A stretch of 23,523 nt of DNA, from contig DDEQ01000030.1 in the NCBI GenBank assembly GCA_002336105.1, positions 1 through 23,523 of the forward strand, written 5' to 3'. The notes under the pieces are model-generated. The model was not told the origin of the DNA. It was given only the letters and a program-made list of their open reading frames with translations, and did no database searches. Shown here one piece after another: positions 1 through 7,589 of the stretch. The position numbers were made by a program, and so were the translations under genes. This DNA is from Chthonomonas sp. UBA1950 (GTDB taxonomy: Bacteria; Armatimonadota; Fimbriimonadia; Fimbriimonadales; Fimbriimonadaceae). Within the stretch, counting starts at the first letter, position 1. The number at the start of each line of letters is the position of its first letter.

Positions 1-605
1 TCCTTGATGGCTTCATCGAGAGCCTCGAAGGTCTGACCTGCAATCGACATGAAACTCTTACCGTCGCCGTCTTGTCCTTCAACCTTTAGGTTTACGACAA
101 CAACATCACCTTCCTCGATGCCACGGTCGGTAATGGACTCTCGGGTCTGACCTCTCTTTCTAAGATCCTCAAGCAACTTTTCGACCTCCTCATCGGTGAC
201 CTCAACATCGGTCTTTTCGATTTCGAGGCCCTTGTACTCACCGAGTTCAACTTTCGGCGGGAGCGGGATCTTGGCGGCATACTCAGCTTTCGAAGATTCT
301 TTGTCTAGAAGCGTTAGTTCGACTTGTTGTCGGGTGGTCATGTCGGGTTGAAGCGCTTCGGCTTCAAGCGCCTTGCCAAGAGTTGACTTAACGATCTCCT
401 CTGCGGCAGCCTCATTCCAAACTTGTGTCTCGACGACCTGTTCAAGCATCGCTCTTGGGGCAGCACCCGGTCGGAATCCAGGCAACTTGACCTTCTTGGT
501 CAGTTGTTTGAATGCTCGCTCAAAACCAGCTTTAACTTCTTCTGGTTCACAAACGATAGATAGCTTGACGGTGCAGGGGTTCAGGTCTTCTCGGGTGACT
601 TGCAT
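1..605 (-). CDS. tig: Trigger factor, N-terminal two thirds (partial, cut by window edge)
   Basis: Ribosome-associated chaperone and peptidyl-prolyl isomerase that receives nascent chains at the exit tunnel. Reading the minus strand from the ATG at 605 gives about 201 residues starting MQVTREDLNP. The ribosome-docking signature is present as GFRPGAAPR (about residues 43-51), followed by the helical arm and the start of the FKBP-like PPIase domain (GDVVVVNLKVEG, about residues 172-183). The C-terminal substrate-binding domain lies outside the window. No good Shine-Dalgarno precedes the ATG; an in-frame TTG lies 18 nt further upstream and could be used instead. In many bacteria tig precedes clpP/clpX, which cannot be checked here. 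The identity is firm from the family signature; the exact start is less so. Confidence 0.93.
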   Translation of the reverse strand, partial: MQVTREDLNPCTVKLSIVCEPEEVKAGFERAFKQLTKKVKLPGFRPGAAPRAMLEQVVETQVWNEAAAEEIVKSTLGKALEAEALQPDMTTRQQVELTLLDKESSKAEYAAKIPLPPKVELGEYKGLEIEKTDVEVTDEEVEKLLEDLRKRGQTRESITDRGIEEGDVVVVNLKVEGQDGDGKSFMSIAGQTFEALDEAIK

Positions 606-688
606 GACAATTCGTGCGACCAAAGTCGCGGTGGCTTAAAAAAGCCGATAGATTGGGACGATTCTACCTTGGATCGGCAATCTCAAAC

Positions 689-719
689 AAAAAAAGGGGC
701 GGCCCGTTCAGAACCGCCC
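689..719 (-). terminator. Rho-independent terminator after the LTxxQ-type gene
   Basis: On the minus strand a GGGCGG/CCGCCC stem (714-719 with 697-702) with an 11-nt loop is followed by one more C and seven T residues. It lies 25 bp after the stop of the gene at 745-1203 and insulates it from tig. Confidence 0.85.
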
Positions 720-744
720 AAGTGCCTCTACTTGTGACAGGGAG

Positions 745-1203
745 CTATCCCTGACCGCCCGTCTTTGGCGCAGTACCAGCTGGCGAACCATCCTTCTTGC
801 GCTCTTCGCGAGCTTTCTTCATGTAATCCTTCATCAGCTTCTTGTATTGCTCAAGCTGTTCTTTAGTCAGAATCTTCTCCATCGAAGCGCGACTTGCTTT
901 TGCGATCTCTTGCAGTTTTGGACGTAAAGCAGAGCGGTCTTCGCCAGGTTTCGCATCCTTCAATACTGCCTGAAGCTTTTCTTTGGTTTCTTTCTGCAAA
1001 GCTTCGATCTTCTTCTTTTGGTCCTCGGTTAAGTTCAATTTAGCCAGAACTTGCTTCTGAACGGACTGGGCTTTTTTCAGCTGTCCACTACCGGCTTTGC
1101 CAGATTTAGGAGCCTTTGGTGCTCCGCCCTGTGGGCCAGCTTCCTGAGCATATGCACCACCGATCAAAGCAATGACGGCAACGGTAAACAATATTTTTCG
1201 CAT
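745..1203 (-). CDS. Exported Lys-rich helical protein, LTxxQ/Spy-CpxP-like
   Basis: A 152-residue protein with a clear signal peptide (MRKILF, hydrophobic core VAVIALIGGA, cleavage probably after AYA at residue 19). The mature part is rich in Gly/Pro/Lys, then forms a long charged helical region with two LT-x-x-Q-like motifs: LTEDQKKKIEAL (about residues 58-69) and LTKEQLEQYKKL. This is the pattern of small periplasmic Spy/CpxP-like LTxxQ proteins, which in Gammaproteobacteria act as chaperones or stress sensors; function here is inferred from that resemblance only. The tail is strongly basic (KKAREERKKDG) and then Gly/Thr-rich. A Shine-Dalgarno GAGGAAA lies about 9 nt before the ATG. It appears monocistronic: terminator at 689-719 downstream and the rhodanese terminator upstream. 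Confidence 0.8.
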   Translation of the reverse strand: MRKILFTVAVIALIGGAYAQEAGPQGGAPKAPKSGKAGSGQLKKAQSVQKQVLAKLNLTEDQKKKIEALQKETKEKLQAVLKDAKPGEDRSALRPKLQEIAKASRASMEKILTKEQLEQYKKLMKDYMKKAREERKKDGSPAGTAPKTGGQG

Positions 1204-1293
1204 ATTTGAGATTTCCTCATGGAGCAGTAACGAACGACTTTATGCGATGTTCAATGAGAAAGAAAGAAAGTATGAAACCCTGAAATCATGAGC

Positions 1294-1337
1294 AAAAAGG
1301 GCTGCCTTCGAACAGCAGATGAGTTCGAAAACAGCCC
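1294..1337 (-). terminator. Rho-independent terminator after the rhodanese gene
   Basis: Minus-strand hairpin with two stacked arms: GGGCTG pairs with CAGCCC (1332-1337 with 1299-1304) and GTTCGAA pairs with TTCGAAC (1323-1329 with 1307-1313), followed by five T residues at 1294-1298. It lies 18 bp after the rhodanese stop codon and closes the recG-rhodanese unit. Confidence 0.87.
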
Positions 1338-1354
1338 TCTAGACTATTAGTTGC

Positions 1355-1681
1355 TCAGTAGACAGGAAGACTTGGGTCGATCGAGGTGGCCCATTCATTC
1401 ATTCCGCCTTCAAGATTTCTGAGTTGCGTGAATCCGATAGATTGAAGGAACGTGATCGCCTGCGCACTACGGACACCGCTTCGACACACAACAACCCAGT
1501 CAGCATTTTTGTCTAGTTCGGCGTATCGGTCAGGAAGTTCGGCAAGAACAATATGAACGACGCCAGGCAAAACAGAAATATTCAGCTCGTCCGATCGACG
1601 AACATCAAGCAACGATGGTGGGTTATTTGATTCGAGTTCAGCTTTCAGCTCCTGAACCGAGATTTTGGGCACATTTGACAT
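1355..1681 (-). CDS. Single-domain rhodanese-like sulfurtransferase
   Basis: A 108-residue cytoplasmic rhodanese domain of the GlpE/PspE size class. Visible elements are the N-terminal LLDVRRSDE segment (about residues 24-32), the active-site loop CRSGVRS with the catalytic Cys at about residue 66, and the C-terminal GGMNEWATSIDPSLPVY, the usual rhodanese ending. Such proteins carry persulfide sulfur on the loop cysteine and pass it to thiophilic acceptors; the acceptor here is unknown. It lies 30 bp downstream of recG on the same strand and is followed by a strong terminator, so it is likely co-transcribed with recG. No Shine-Dalgarno is seen before the ATG, only an AT-rich stretch. Confidence 0.9.
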   Translation of the reverse strand: MSNVPKISVQELKAELESNNPPSLLDVRRSDELNISVLPGVVHIVLAELPDRYAELDKNADWVVVCRSGVRSAQAITFLQSIGFTQLRNLEGGMNEWATSIDPSLPVY

Positions 1682-1711
1682 TTTAATAAACCAAGAGAGT
1701 TTTACAATTTA

Positions 1712-3943
1712 TTACGAAATGCTGACGATTGCGAGGTCACCGTGACTTTCCCGAACGCGTTCATGTAGTCGCGACCACTCGTTTCCAGCAAAGCTAGGAT
1801 TTGTCTTGAATTCAGCCAAAGCAGCTTGGCGAGCTACTTCAAGCATTTTTGCGTCCTGAATGAGGTCAGCTATCTTAAAGTCGGCATTTCCTGCTTGTTG
1901 TGTACCGGCGAGTTCGCCGGGTCCGCGAAGACGGAGATCCTCTTCAGCAATTTTGAAGCCATCGTTCGTGGCAACCATGATGTCCATACGAGCTCGTGCT
2001 TCGTCAGACTTTGCTTCCGCTATTAGGATACAGAAGCTCTGAAACTGCCCGCGTCCGACTCGACCTCGCAACTGATGTAGCTGAGACAAACCAAATCGGT
2101 TTGCGTCTTCAATGACCATCACGCTCGCGTTAGGCACGTCCACGCCAACTTCGATGACCGTCGTGCTCACTAAGATTTGCGTCTGACCGGTCCGAAAAAG
2201 GTCCATCGCTTCTTCTTTTTCTTTCGGCTTCATCTGCCCGTGCAAAAGGCCAACCTTTAGGTCGGCATACACCTCGTTTTGCAGTCGGTAGTGCAAATCT
2301 TCGGCAGCTTGGGCGGTTAGTTTTTCGTTTTCACTCACCATCGGGCAGACAAAGTAGGCTTGCCTCCCCTCTTCGATCAAACGGCGAACGGTGTTGTAGA
2401 TCTTGTCGCGTTCGTAAGGTTGCCGCCAATGTGTCTTGATCGGCTTTCTTCCGGGTGGAAGCTCGTCGATCACAGAAACGTCAAGGTCCCCATAAGTTGT
2501 CATCGTCAGTGTACGCGGAATCGGCGTTGCCGTCATGACGAGCACATCCGGGTTACCAAAGCTTTTGTCCCTCAACGCCTTTCGTTGCATAACGCCGAAG
2601 CGATGTTGTTCATCGACAATAGCCAACCCAAGGGATTTGAACTGGATGGAGTCCTGAATGATCGCGTGCGTCCCAATGACAAGATGGTTGGCACCAGTCG
2701 CCGTTCGCTCCATCTCTCGCTTGCGATCCCTTGAGCCCTGTTTGCCAATGAGCAAACCAACTTCAACGCCGAGGGGTTCGAGGATTCGTTTGATGCCGTT
2801 GTAATGCTGTTCTGCAAGGATTTCTGTTGGGGCCATCATCGCAGCTTGGTAACCACTTCTGATCGCGGCCAAAATCGCGCAAGCAGCTACCGCCGTCTTT
2901 CCTGATCCGACATCACCTTGAACGAGACGATTCATCGGATGGGGGCGGGCCATGTCAGCCCAGATTTCACCAACCACTCGGTTTTGTGCGCCAGTCAACT
3001 CGAATGGGAGCATCGCATGAACTTGGTCCCATAAAGGCATAGCGTTGCGTTTGTCTCTAGCCTCGGCCTCAAACAAACTGGCATCGTGCTCAAGCGAAGG
3101 CGTCGATGCTTTGGAGCGGCCAGTTTGTCGGCGAATGTTTGCTTTAGCCGCTTCGAGAGCCGAAACTTGCGCGACCGCCCCTCCTCTGATCAACTGTTCG
3201 ATTGGGAAACTAATGCCGAGTTCCTGTTGCGTTTGAGCCCTTCGCATCGCAAGCGCTACCTGCAAAATGAAAAACTCATCAAAAACAAGTCGGGAGCGAG
3301 CCTTAACCCGATGAGTTTCCGATTCGGGAGAGTGGATTTGCTTAATGCTCCACTCCAAGCCCGGAAGTTTCTGATCTCGTAAAATGCGTTCCGGTAAGGG
3401 ATCGACAACGAGACCAACATACCCCTCAATCGCCGATTTGACCGCTCTGCGAACCAGCTTTTGGGCTAACCCTTCGGTCAGCGAATACACAGGCACAATG
3501 CGAGCGAAATCGTCTGCGTCGTCGTCTTCGCTAATCGTCTCCCACTCTGGGCTGGCAATCTCGTAATATCCCGACGAATCTTTCACCACGCCGTAAGCCA
3601 AGATGTCGCCTTCGTGCTCCTCCAAAGCTCGCCTCACCCAAGGTTGGTTGAACCAAGTGAGCGCAACCGAGCCGGTACGATCGCGAACCACAGCCTTCAG
3701 AATGACTCTGCCGCCGCTAATAGGTCTTGCCTCGACCTTGACGATCCTGCCCCGAACCGTGGCGTACTCCCCAGGTCGAAGTTCCGCAATGGGGGGAAGG
3801 TTTCGTCGATCTTCGTATCGGCGTGGAAGCCTAAAGAGGAGATCTCCGACAGTTTTGATCCCGGCTTTGCCAAGCGAAACTGCTCCGCGAGGACCAACAC
3901 CCTTCAGAAACTGCACTTCGGTGGCGAGACTTCGTTCTTGCAT
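1712..3943 (-). CDS. recG: ATP-dependent DNA helicase RecG
   Basis: Branch-migration helicase that remodels stalled forks and Holliday junctions. The 743-residue product begins with the RecG helical N-terminus (FLKGVGPRGA) and LPRRYEDRR, then the OB-fold wedge (about residues 60-150). Helicase motifs follow in order: Walker A GDVGSGKT (343-350), APTEILAEQH, the DEQH box (444-447) with HRFGV, MTATPIPRT, then motif V/VI STTVIEVGVDVPNA and QLRGRVGRG. A stretch at about residues 265-300, rich in Ser, Ala, Arg and Glu, sits between wedge and helicase core and makes the protein longer than the roughly 690 residues of E. coli RecG. It is divergent from ubiX across a 61-bp gap and upstream of the rhodanese gene. 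The start fits the family; no Shine-Dalgarno is obvious. Confidence 0.97.
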   Translation of the reverse strand: MQERSLATEVQFLKGVGPRGAVSLGKAGIKTVGDLLFRLPRRYEDRRNLPPIAELRPGEYATVRGRIVKVEARPISGGRVILKAVVRDRTGSVALTWFNQPWVRRALEEHEGDILAYGVVKDSSGYYEIASPEWETISEDDDADDFARIVPVYSLTEGLAQKLVRRAVKSAIEGYVGLVVDPLPERILRDQKLPGLEWSIKQIHSPESETHRVKARSRLVFDEFFILQVALAMRRAQTQQELGISFPIEQLIRGGAVAQVSALEAAKANIRRQTGRSKASTPSLEHDASLFEAEARDKRNAMPLWDQVHAMLPFELTGAQNRVVGEIWADMARPHPMNRLVQGDVGSGKTAVAACAILAAIRSGYQAAMMAPTEILAEQHYNGIKRILEPLGVEVGLLIGKQGSRDRKREMERTATGANHLVIGTHAIIQDSIQFKSLGLAIVDEQHRFGVMQRKALRDKSFGNPDVLVMTATPIPRTLTMTTYGDLDVSVIDELPPGRKPIKTHWRQPYERDKIYNTVRRLIEEGRQAYFVCPMVSENEKLTAQAAEDLHYRLQNEVYADLKVGLLHGQMKPKEKEEAMDLFRTGQTQILVSTTVIEVGVDVPNASVMVIEDANRFGLSQLHQLRGRVGRGQFQSFCILIAEAKSDEARARMDIMVATNDGFKIAEEDLRLRGPGELAGTQQAGNADFKIADLIQDAKMLEVARQAALAEFKTNPSFAGNEWSRLHERVRESHGDLAIVSIS

Positions 3944-4004
3944 CGACGGTTTCTATTTTGGAGCACAAAACGCATTGTCGCAACTCGCGTAGACTTCTCT
4001 GGGT

Positions 4005-4598
4005 ATGTCAACGGGCAGATTAGTCGTTTCAGTTACTGGCGCTAGTGGGGCGATCTATGCGCAGCGCTTCCTAGTGAAAGCTGCTGAGCATTACGGTGAG
4101 ATCTTGCTTATCCTGAGTGAACAGGCTATTCAAGTTGCGGCGACTGAATTAGGGATTAACCTCAAACGGAGCGAGTTCTCAACCACCGAATGGCTTGGGA
4201 AAGATTGTCCGAATATCAAATTGCTCGACTCGAAGAGCTTCTTCACACCGCCAGCGAGCGGATCATATCGTCACGATGGAATGGTCATACTGCCCTGTTC
4301 CATGGGGACGGCGGGCCGAATTGCTGGCGGAATTTCCGACGACCTAACGACCCGTTCTGCCGATGTCTGCCTCAAAGAGGGCCGTAAACTCATCTTGGTT
4401 CCACGCGAAATGCCGTGGAACCTCATCATGCTGAAAAATATGACCGCGCTTTGCGAAGCTGGCGCGCATATTGTTCCCGCCTCTCCGGCTTGGTATCACA
4501 AACCCGAAAGCCTTGAGGAACTCGCCGACACAGTTGTTGGACGTGTCCTTCAGCTGCTCGGAGTAGATCATGGCTTACACAAGGAGTGGATGGTTTGA
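4005..4598 (+). CDS. ubiX: Flavin prenyltransferase UbiX
   Basis: Transfers a dimethylallyl group to reduced FMN to make the prenylated FMN cofactor used by UbiD-type decarboxylases. The 197-residue product has the flavoprotein signature VSVTGASGAIYAQRF (about residues 8-22), the PCSMGTAGRIAGGISDDLTTRSADV segment that binds FMN and phosphate, and the C-terminal LVPREMPWNLIMLKNM and MVLPASPAWYH-like stretch (here IVPASPAWYH). Length and motif order match full-length UbiX. A -10-like TAGACT at 3990-3995 lies 9 nt before the ATG and no Shine-Dalgarno is present. The downstream epimerase gene overlaps its stop. No UbiD gene is in the window, so the enzyme that uses the cofactor must be elsewhere. 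Confidence 0.95.
   Translation: MSTGRLVVSVTGASGAIYAQRFLVKAAEHYGEILLILSEQAIQVAATELGINLKRSEFSTTEWLGKDCPNIKLLDSKSFFTPPASGSYRHDGMVILPCSMGTAGRIAGGISDDLTTRSADVCLKEGRKLILVPREMPWNLIMLKNMTALCEAGAHIVPASPAWYHKPESLEELADTVVGRVLQLLGVDHGLHKEWMV
4581..4586 (+). promoter_or_regulatory. Shine-Dalgarno AAGGAG that fixes the epimerase start at TTG 4595
   Basis: AAGGAG sits inside the ubiX 3' end, 8 nt before TTG 4595. That TTG overlaps the ubiX stop as TTGA, the same geometry as the common ATGA coupling. The GTG at 4586 overlaps the Shine-Dalgarno itself and is a poorer start. Confidence 0.7.
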
Positions 4599-5467
4599 AG
4601 ATTGTAATCGCAGGTGCCAGCGGGTTTATTGGTCATCACCTAAGTTCCAGGATCTTGGACTCGCATGAGCTAATCCAGCTTGTGCGAAGTGGAACGGGCG
4701 TTCACTGGGATGGAAAGACGTTGGGTCCCTGGGCGAAAGAACTTGACGGTGCCGATGTCGTGATCAACCTTGCAGGGGCTCCTGTCACCTTGCCCTGGAC
4801 GCAGACGAACAAGAAACTCATTCTCGAATCGCGCACATTCCCGACCGCCGTGATCGCCGAAGCCATCAATCTCGCGCAAAAACCTCCTAAGGTTTGGATC
4901 AACGGGTCGGCTGTCGGCTATTACGGCAACCGAGCCGACGAGATTCTTGATGAACTAAGCGCAGTTGGCAACGGGTTCCTTCCCGAAACGTGCGCACAGT
5001 GGGAAAATGCCGCCGGAAAGCCGCCAAATACACGCTTGATCTTTCTTCGAACCGGGGTTGTTCTCGGCACCGATGGCGGAGCGCTTGTTCCGCTGTTGAG
5101 GCTGACAAGTGCCTTTCTGGGAGGCGCAGTAGGTTCCGGAAAGCAATGGATGCCGTGGATCCACGTCGATGACTTGGTTTCAATGATGTTCTGGGCAATC
5201 GAGAATAACATTTCAGGGCCGATCAACGGAACCGCGCCTAATCCGGTCACTAACGCCGACTTTATGACGACGCTCCGAAAGGTTGTCGGGCGACCATGGG
5301 CTCCACCAACGCCAGCGTTTGGGCTCAAATTAGTCAATAAGGTTGGCGGACCAGACCCTTCGGTATTACTCGATTCAACGCGGGCAATACCGAAACAAGC
5401 CTTGGACAAGGGTTTCAAGTTCGAATTCGAAGACCTCTTGCCGGCGCTTCAAGATTTACTGGCTTGA
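4595..5467 (+). CDS. TIGR01777-family NAD(P)-dependent epimerase-like protein (YfcH/SulA type)
   Basis: About 290 residues from the TTG start, giving MKIVIAGASGFIGHHL, a textbook N-terminal Rossmann GxxGxxG motif at the very beginning. Later landmarks are DVVINLAGAPV, the W-x-N-G-S-A-V-G-Y-Y-G segment with the catalytic-site Tyr region, RTGVVLG, MPWIHVDDLV, and INGTAPNPVTNADFM followed by the C-terminal DUF1731-like part (GFKFEFEDLLPALQDLL). This is the TIGR01777/YfcH extended-SDR family, whose substrate is unknown in most bacteria. It is translationally coupled to ubiX through a TTGA overlap with a well placed Shine-Dalgarno. Its 3' end overlaps the convergent GNAT gene by 12 bp. An alternative GTG start at 4586 adds only three residues. 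Confidence 0.9.
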   Translation: MKIVIAGASGFIGHHLSSRILDSHELIQLVRSGTGVHWDGKTLGPWAKELDGADVVINLAGAPVTLPWTQTNKKLILESRTFPTAVIAEAINLAQKPPKVWINGSAVGYYGNRADEILDELSAVGNGFLPETCAQWENAAGKPPNTRLIFLRTGVVLGTDGGALVPLLRLTSAFLGGAVGSGKQWMPWIHVDDLVSMMFWAIENNISGPINGTAPNPVTNADFMTTLRKVVGRPWAPPTPAFGLKLVNKVGGPDPSVLLDSTRAIPKQALDKGFKFEFEDLLPALQDLLA

Positions 5468-6031
5468 GGGATTCAACCTAACAACCAGCCCCCATTCAGG
5501 ACTGTCATCAGGGTCGTCACTAATGCGGTCCCCCACAACGGTGGCTCCGAATCGACCATACAGCCGGTGCGCATCGCCAAATCGTTTGTCGCTCCAAAGC
5601 TCCATAGCTAGTCTTCCGTTCTCAGTCGCCGTCTTCAGAACTACCTCGACAAGCGCGGTCCCAATACCGAAACGCCTGGCATCCGGACACACATAGAGTC
5701 GTTCGAGAGAACAGTCAGTGCCTGCCACTCTTGGTGTGCCGTTGAACTCAACAAGTTCCCCAGTCGAACCTGGGAGCGTATCGTAATATTCTAGTGCGAC
5801 GGTTCCGACAACCTTGCCATTGGCTTCGGCAACCCAAAAGTGTCCTCCTGGGTTGAGGTAATAGCCAGGCACGTCGTACAAATCGGCGTGATAATCCGCT
5901 TCGTCCCAAGTAAACGAATACTCGTCGAAGACAGACCTTACAACCGCAATGGCACCCTCTTTGTCTGAAGGTTGCCAAGGTCGAACGACGTAGTTCAGGA
6001 AACGATCTCCAGCGGTGTTATGGTTTTCCAT
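5456..6031 (-). CDS. GNAT-family N-acetyltransferase
   Basis: The GNAT fold is shown by the opening YVVRPWQPSDKEGAIAVV, the central HFWVAEANGKVVGTVALEYY, and motif A, LERLYVCPDARRFGIGTALVEVVL, with the acetyl-CoA pyrophosphate loop RRFGIG; the tail GDAHRLYGRFGATVVGDRI is also typical. The acceptor substrate cannot be told. The longest form starts at ATG 6031 (191 residues) and overlaps the upstream GH109-like gene by 37 bp. A shorter start is attractive: a CTG at 5998 overlaps the upstream TGA as CTGA, has GGAG 8 nt before it, and would begin the protein exactly at NYVVRPW, the usual GNAT N-terminus (180 residues). Its 3' end overlaps the convergent epimerase gene. Confidence 0.88.
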   Translation of the reverse strand: MENHNTAGDRFLNYVVRPWQPSDKEGAIAVVRSVFDEYSFTWDEADYHADLYDVPGYYLNPGGHFWVAEANGKVVGTVALEYYDTLPGSTGELVEFNGTPRVAGTDCSLERLYVCPDARRFGIGTALVEVVLKTATENGRLAMELWSDKRFGDAHRLYGRFGATVVGDRISDDPDDSPEWGLVVRLNPSSQ

Positions 6032-7362
6032 TTTCCACGTGTGAAATCTGGAATATCTACGCTGGTTCCACGATTAGCCACCGACCACTCAGACAGCGGG
6101 GCAATAACCGACCAAGAAGCCGCATCATACACATCTTGATCCAGCGGCAAACCATTCCTCAGGCAGTAGATCATTCGCCAAAGCATAACGAAGTCCATGC
6201 CGCCATGACCACCCATCTGTTTCGCGAGTTCGCCGATTCTCAGCCAAAGCGGATGGTCGTATTTCTTGAAATAACTTTCCAGACCGTCTCCCTCGACCCA
6301 ATCTTCTGTGCTAGGTGTGACTCCTTCAATCACCATCCGATTTGGAAAACCACCCCATGCTCCGTTTGTCCCCTGAATGAAATTCAGGCGATTATAGGGA
6401 CGTGGTAACTGCTCATCCCACTGAACCATGATCGTCCTTCCAAGGACGGTTTTTACTAGGGTTGTGTTGATATCGCCACAAATGTATTTTTCTTTTCTCC
6501 TCAGACTGTCAGCGGGAAAATTCTTCTCTGCATAGATGTCTCGCACGCGGGCTGGCGAACTCATCGAAGCCAAATAGTCCATGCGATCTCCCCGATTGAG
6601 GTTCATGTACTGCGCCACAGGACCAAGGCCGTGAGTTGGATATAGGTTCCCGTTTCGCTTGGTGTACTCGTGCGTTCTCCAACTTCCAGTTCCATGAACG
6701 ATTTCCTTCATCTGCCAGCGGAGGTCGTGTATGTAGGCAGCTTCGCCGTGTAACAGCTCTCCAAAGAGCCCGAGTCGGCACATATTCAGCACCATCAATT
6801 CTTCCCTGCCGTAACAAACGTTCTCCATCATCATGCAGTGCTTTTGTGTCCGTTCTGATGTGTCCACGAGTTCCCAGCACCCTTCGACGGTAGGCGATGC
6901 AGGGACTTCGACAAAAGCATGCTTGCCGCGTTTCATCGCATCGACCGACATTGGCACATGCCAATTCCATGGTGTCGAGATGATGACAATGTCAATGTCA
7001 TCTCGGTCGAGCATGTTCTTATAGTCGGTGTCGTCCTTCCCATAGGCAGGAGGCACAGGTAGACCCTTTTTCTCAAATCGCTTCTTGGCGGCATCGAGGG
7101 TGGGCGCGTGGTTGTCGCAGATCGCAGTGACCTTTGCTCCTTCGATGGTCAACATTTGCGCTAAGTGTCCGCTACCGCGAGCCCCTAACCCTATCAGTGC
7201 CACTCGAACCGTGTCGAGCTTCGGCGTCACGAGTCCAGCAGCCGACTTCCCGCTGGCTTTTGGCGTTTTGAAGGAAGGCTTTCTTTGTTGGGCAAAAACA
7301 GAACTGGTCGCAGCAGCAATGCCTGCTGTACCAGCAACTTTCAGAAACTCACGTCGTTCCAT
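5995..7362 (-). CDS. Tat-exported Gfo/Idh/MocA oxidoreductase-fold protein, GH109-like
   Basis: A 455-residue protein opening with a twin-arginine signal (ERREFLK, then a short hydrophobic stretch to SVFAQ). The Rossmann part starts at TVRVALIGLGARGSGHLAQM and continues through AKVTAICDN, VIISTPWNWH and the Gfo/Idh/MocA E-V-P segment (HAFVEVPA). The middle matches GH109 proteins: ENVCYGREELMVLN, GELLHGEAAYIHDLR, and the signature YPTHGLGPVAQYMNLNRGDR. Known GH109 members are NAD-dependent alpha-N-acetylgalactosaminidases that use bound NAD+ in a redox-assisted hydrolysis, and many homologues have other, unknown substrates. Tat export fits a protein folded with its nucleotide before export. 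Transcription likely starts almost at the ATG from the promoter at 7367-7394. The GNAT gene follows with overlap. Confidence 0.9.
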   Translation of the reverse strand: MERREFLKVAGTAGIAAATSSVFAQQRKPSFKTPKASGKSAAGLVTPKLDTVRVALIGLGARGSGHLAQMLTIEGAKVTAICDNHAPTLDAAKKRFEKKGLPVPPAYGKDDTDYKNMLDRDDIDIVIISTPWNWHVPMSVDAMKRGKHAFVEVPASPTVEGCWELVDTSERTQKHCMMMENVCYGREELMVLNMCRLGLFGELLHGEAAYIHDLRWQMKEIVHGTGSWRTHEYTKRNGNLYPTHGLGPVAQYMNLNRGDRMDYLASMSSPARVRDIYAEKNFPADSLRRKEKYICGDINTTLVKTVLGRTIMVQWDEQLPRPYNRLNFIQGTNGAWGGFPNRMVIEGVTPSTEDWVEGDGLESYFKKYDHPLWLRIGELAKQMGGHGGMDFVMLWRMIYCLRNGLPLDQDVYDAASWSVIAPLSEWSVANRGTSVDIPDFTRGKWKTITPLEIVS

Positions 7363-7366
7363 GGCT

Positions 7367-7403
7367 ATGCTAACTAGACGGCTTAAGCCGTCAACTTGAC
7401 GGT
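7367..7403 (-). promoter_or_regulatory. GH109-like gene promoter with overlapping palindromic operator
   Basis: On the minus strand TTGACG (7394-7389), a 16-bp spacer and TAGCAT (7372-7367) lie directly before the ATG at 7362, leaving 4 nt between hexamer and start codon. The spacer and the end of the -35 box hold a perfect 16-bp palindrome, GACGGCTTAAGCCGTC (7378-7393). A second one, CCGTCAACTTGACGG (7389-7403), overlaps its edge, so three GACGG/CCGTC half-sites are spaced along one side of the promoter. The placement suits a repressor that blocks RNA polymerase. The hairpin alternative in mRNA is unlikely if transcription starts at the ATG. Confidence 0.6.
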
Positions 7404-7589
7404 AGGAATATCAGAAGACTCAGAAGTGAACGGTCTATTTCAAGCCGCTCGCTGAGCAACAAATCACAAATGGACCTATATGCCTAGAAAATGCAGATTC
7501 TGAATGGTACAATGCGATTATTCTTCAAAGTTGAGCGTCATACACTCAAGTGAGTTACCTATATCTCACGCAGAAGGAAGGCTAATAGA
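7404..7589 (+). promoter_or_regulatory. dnaK upstream region with possible promoter and leader
   Basis: No gene lies here. A good -10-like TACAAT is at 7508-7513, without a convincing -35 box at 16-18 bp. It would give a leader of about 70 nt ending in AGAAGGAAGG (7571-7580), a Shine-Dalgarno about 9 nt before the dnaK ATG. A small inverted repeat, ACTCA-AG-TGAGT (7544-7555), lies in the leader. The CIRCE element of HrcA control is not present. Confidence 0.45.

Noticed and set aside
7544..7555. CIRCE element upstream of dnaK
   Set aside because: The inverted repeat has 5-bp arms with 2-nt spacing and does not match the 9-bp arms and 9-bp spacer of CIRCE.
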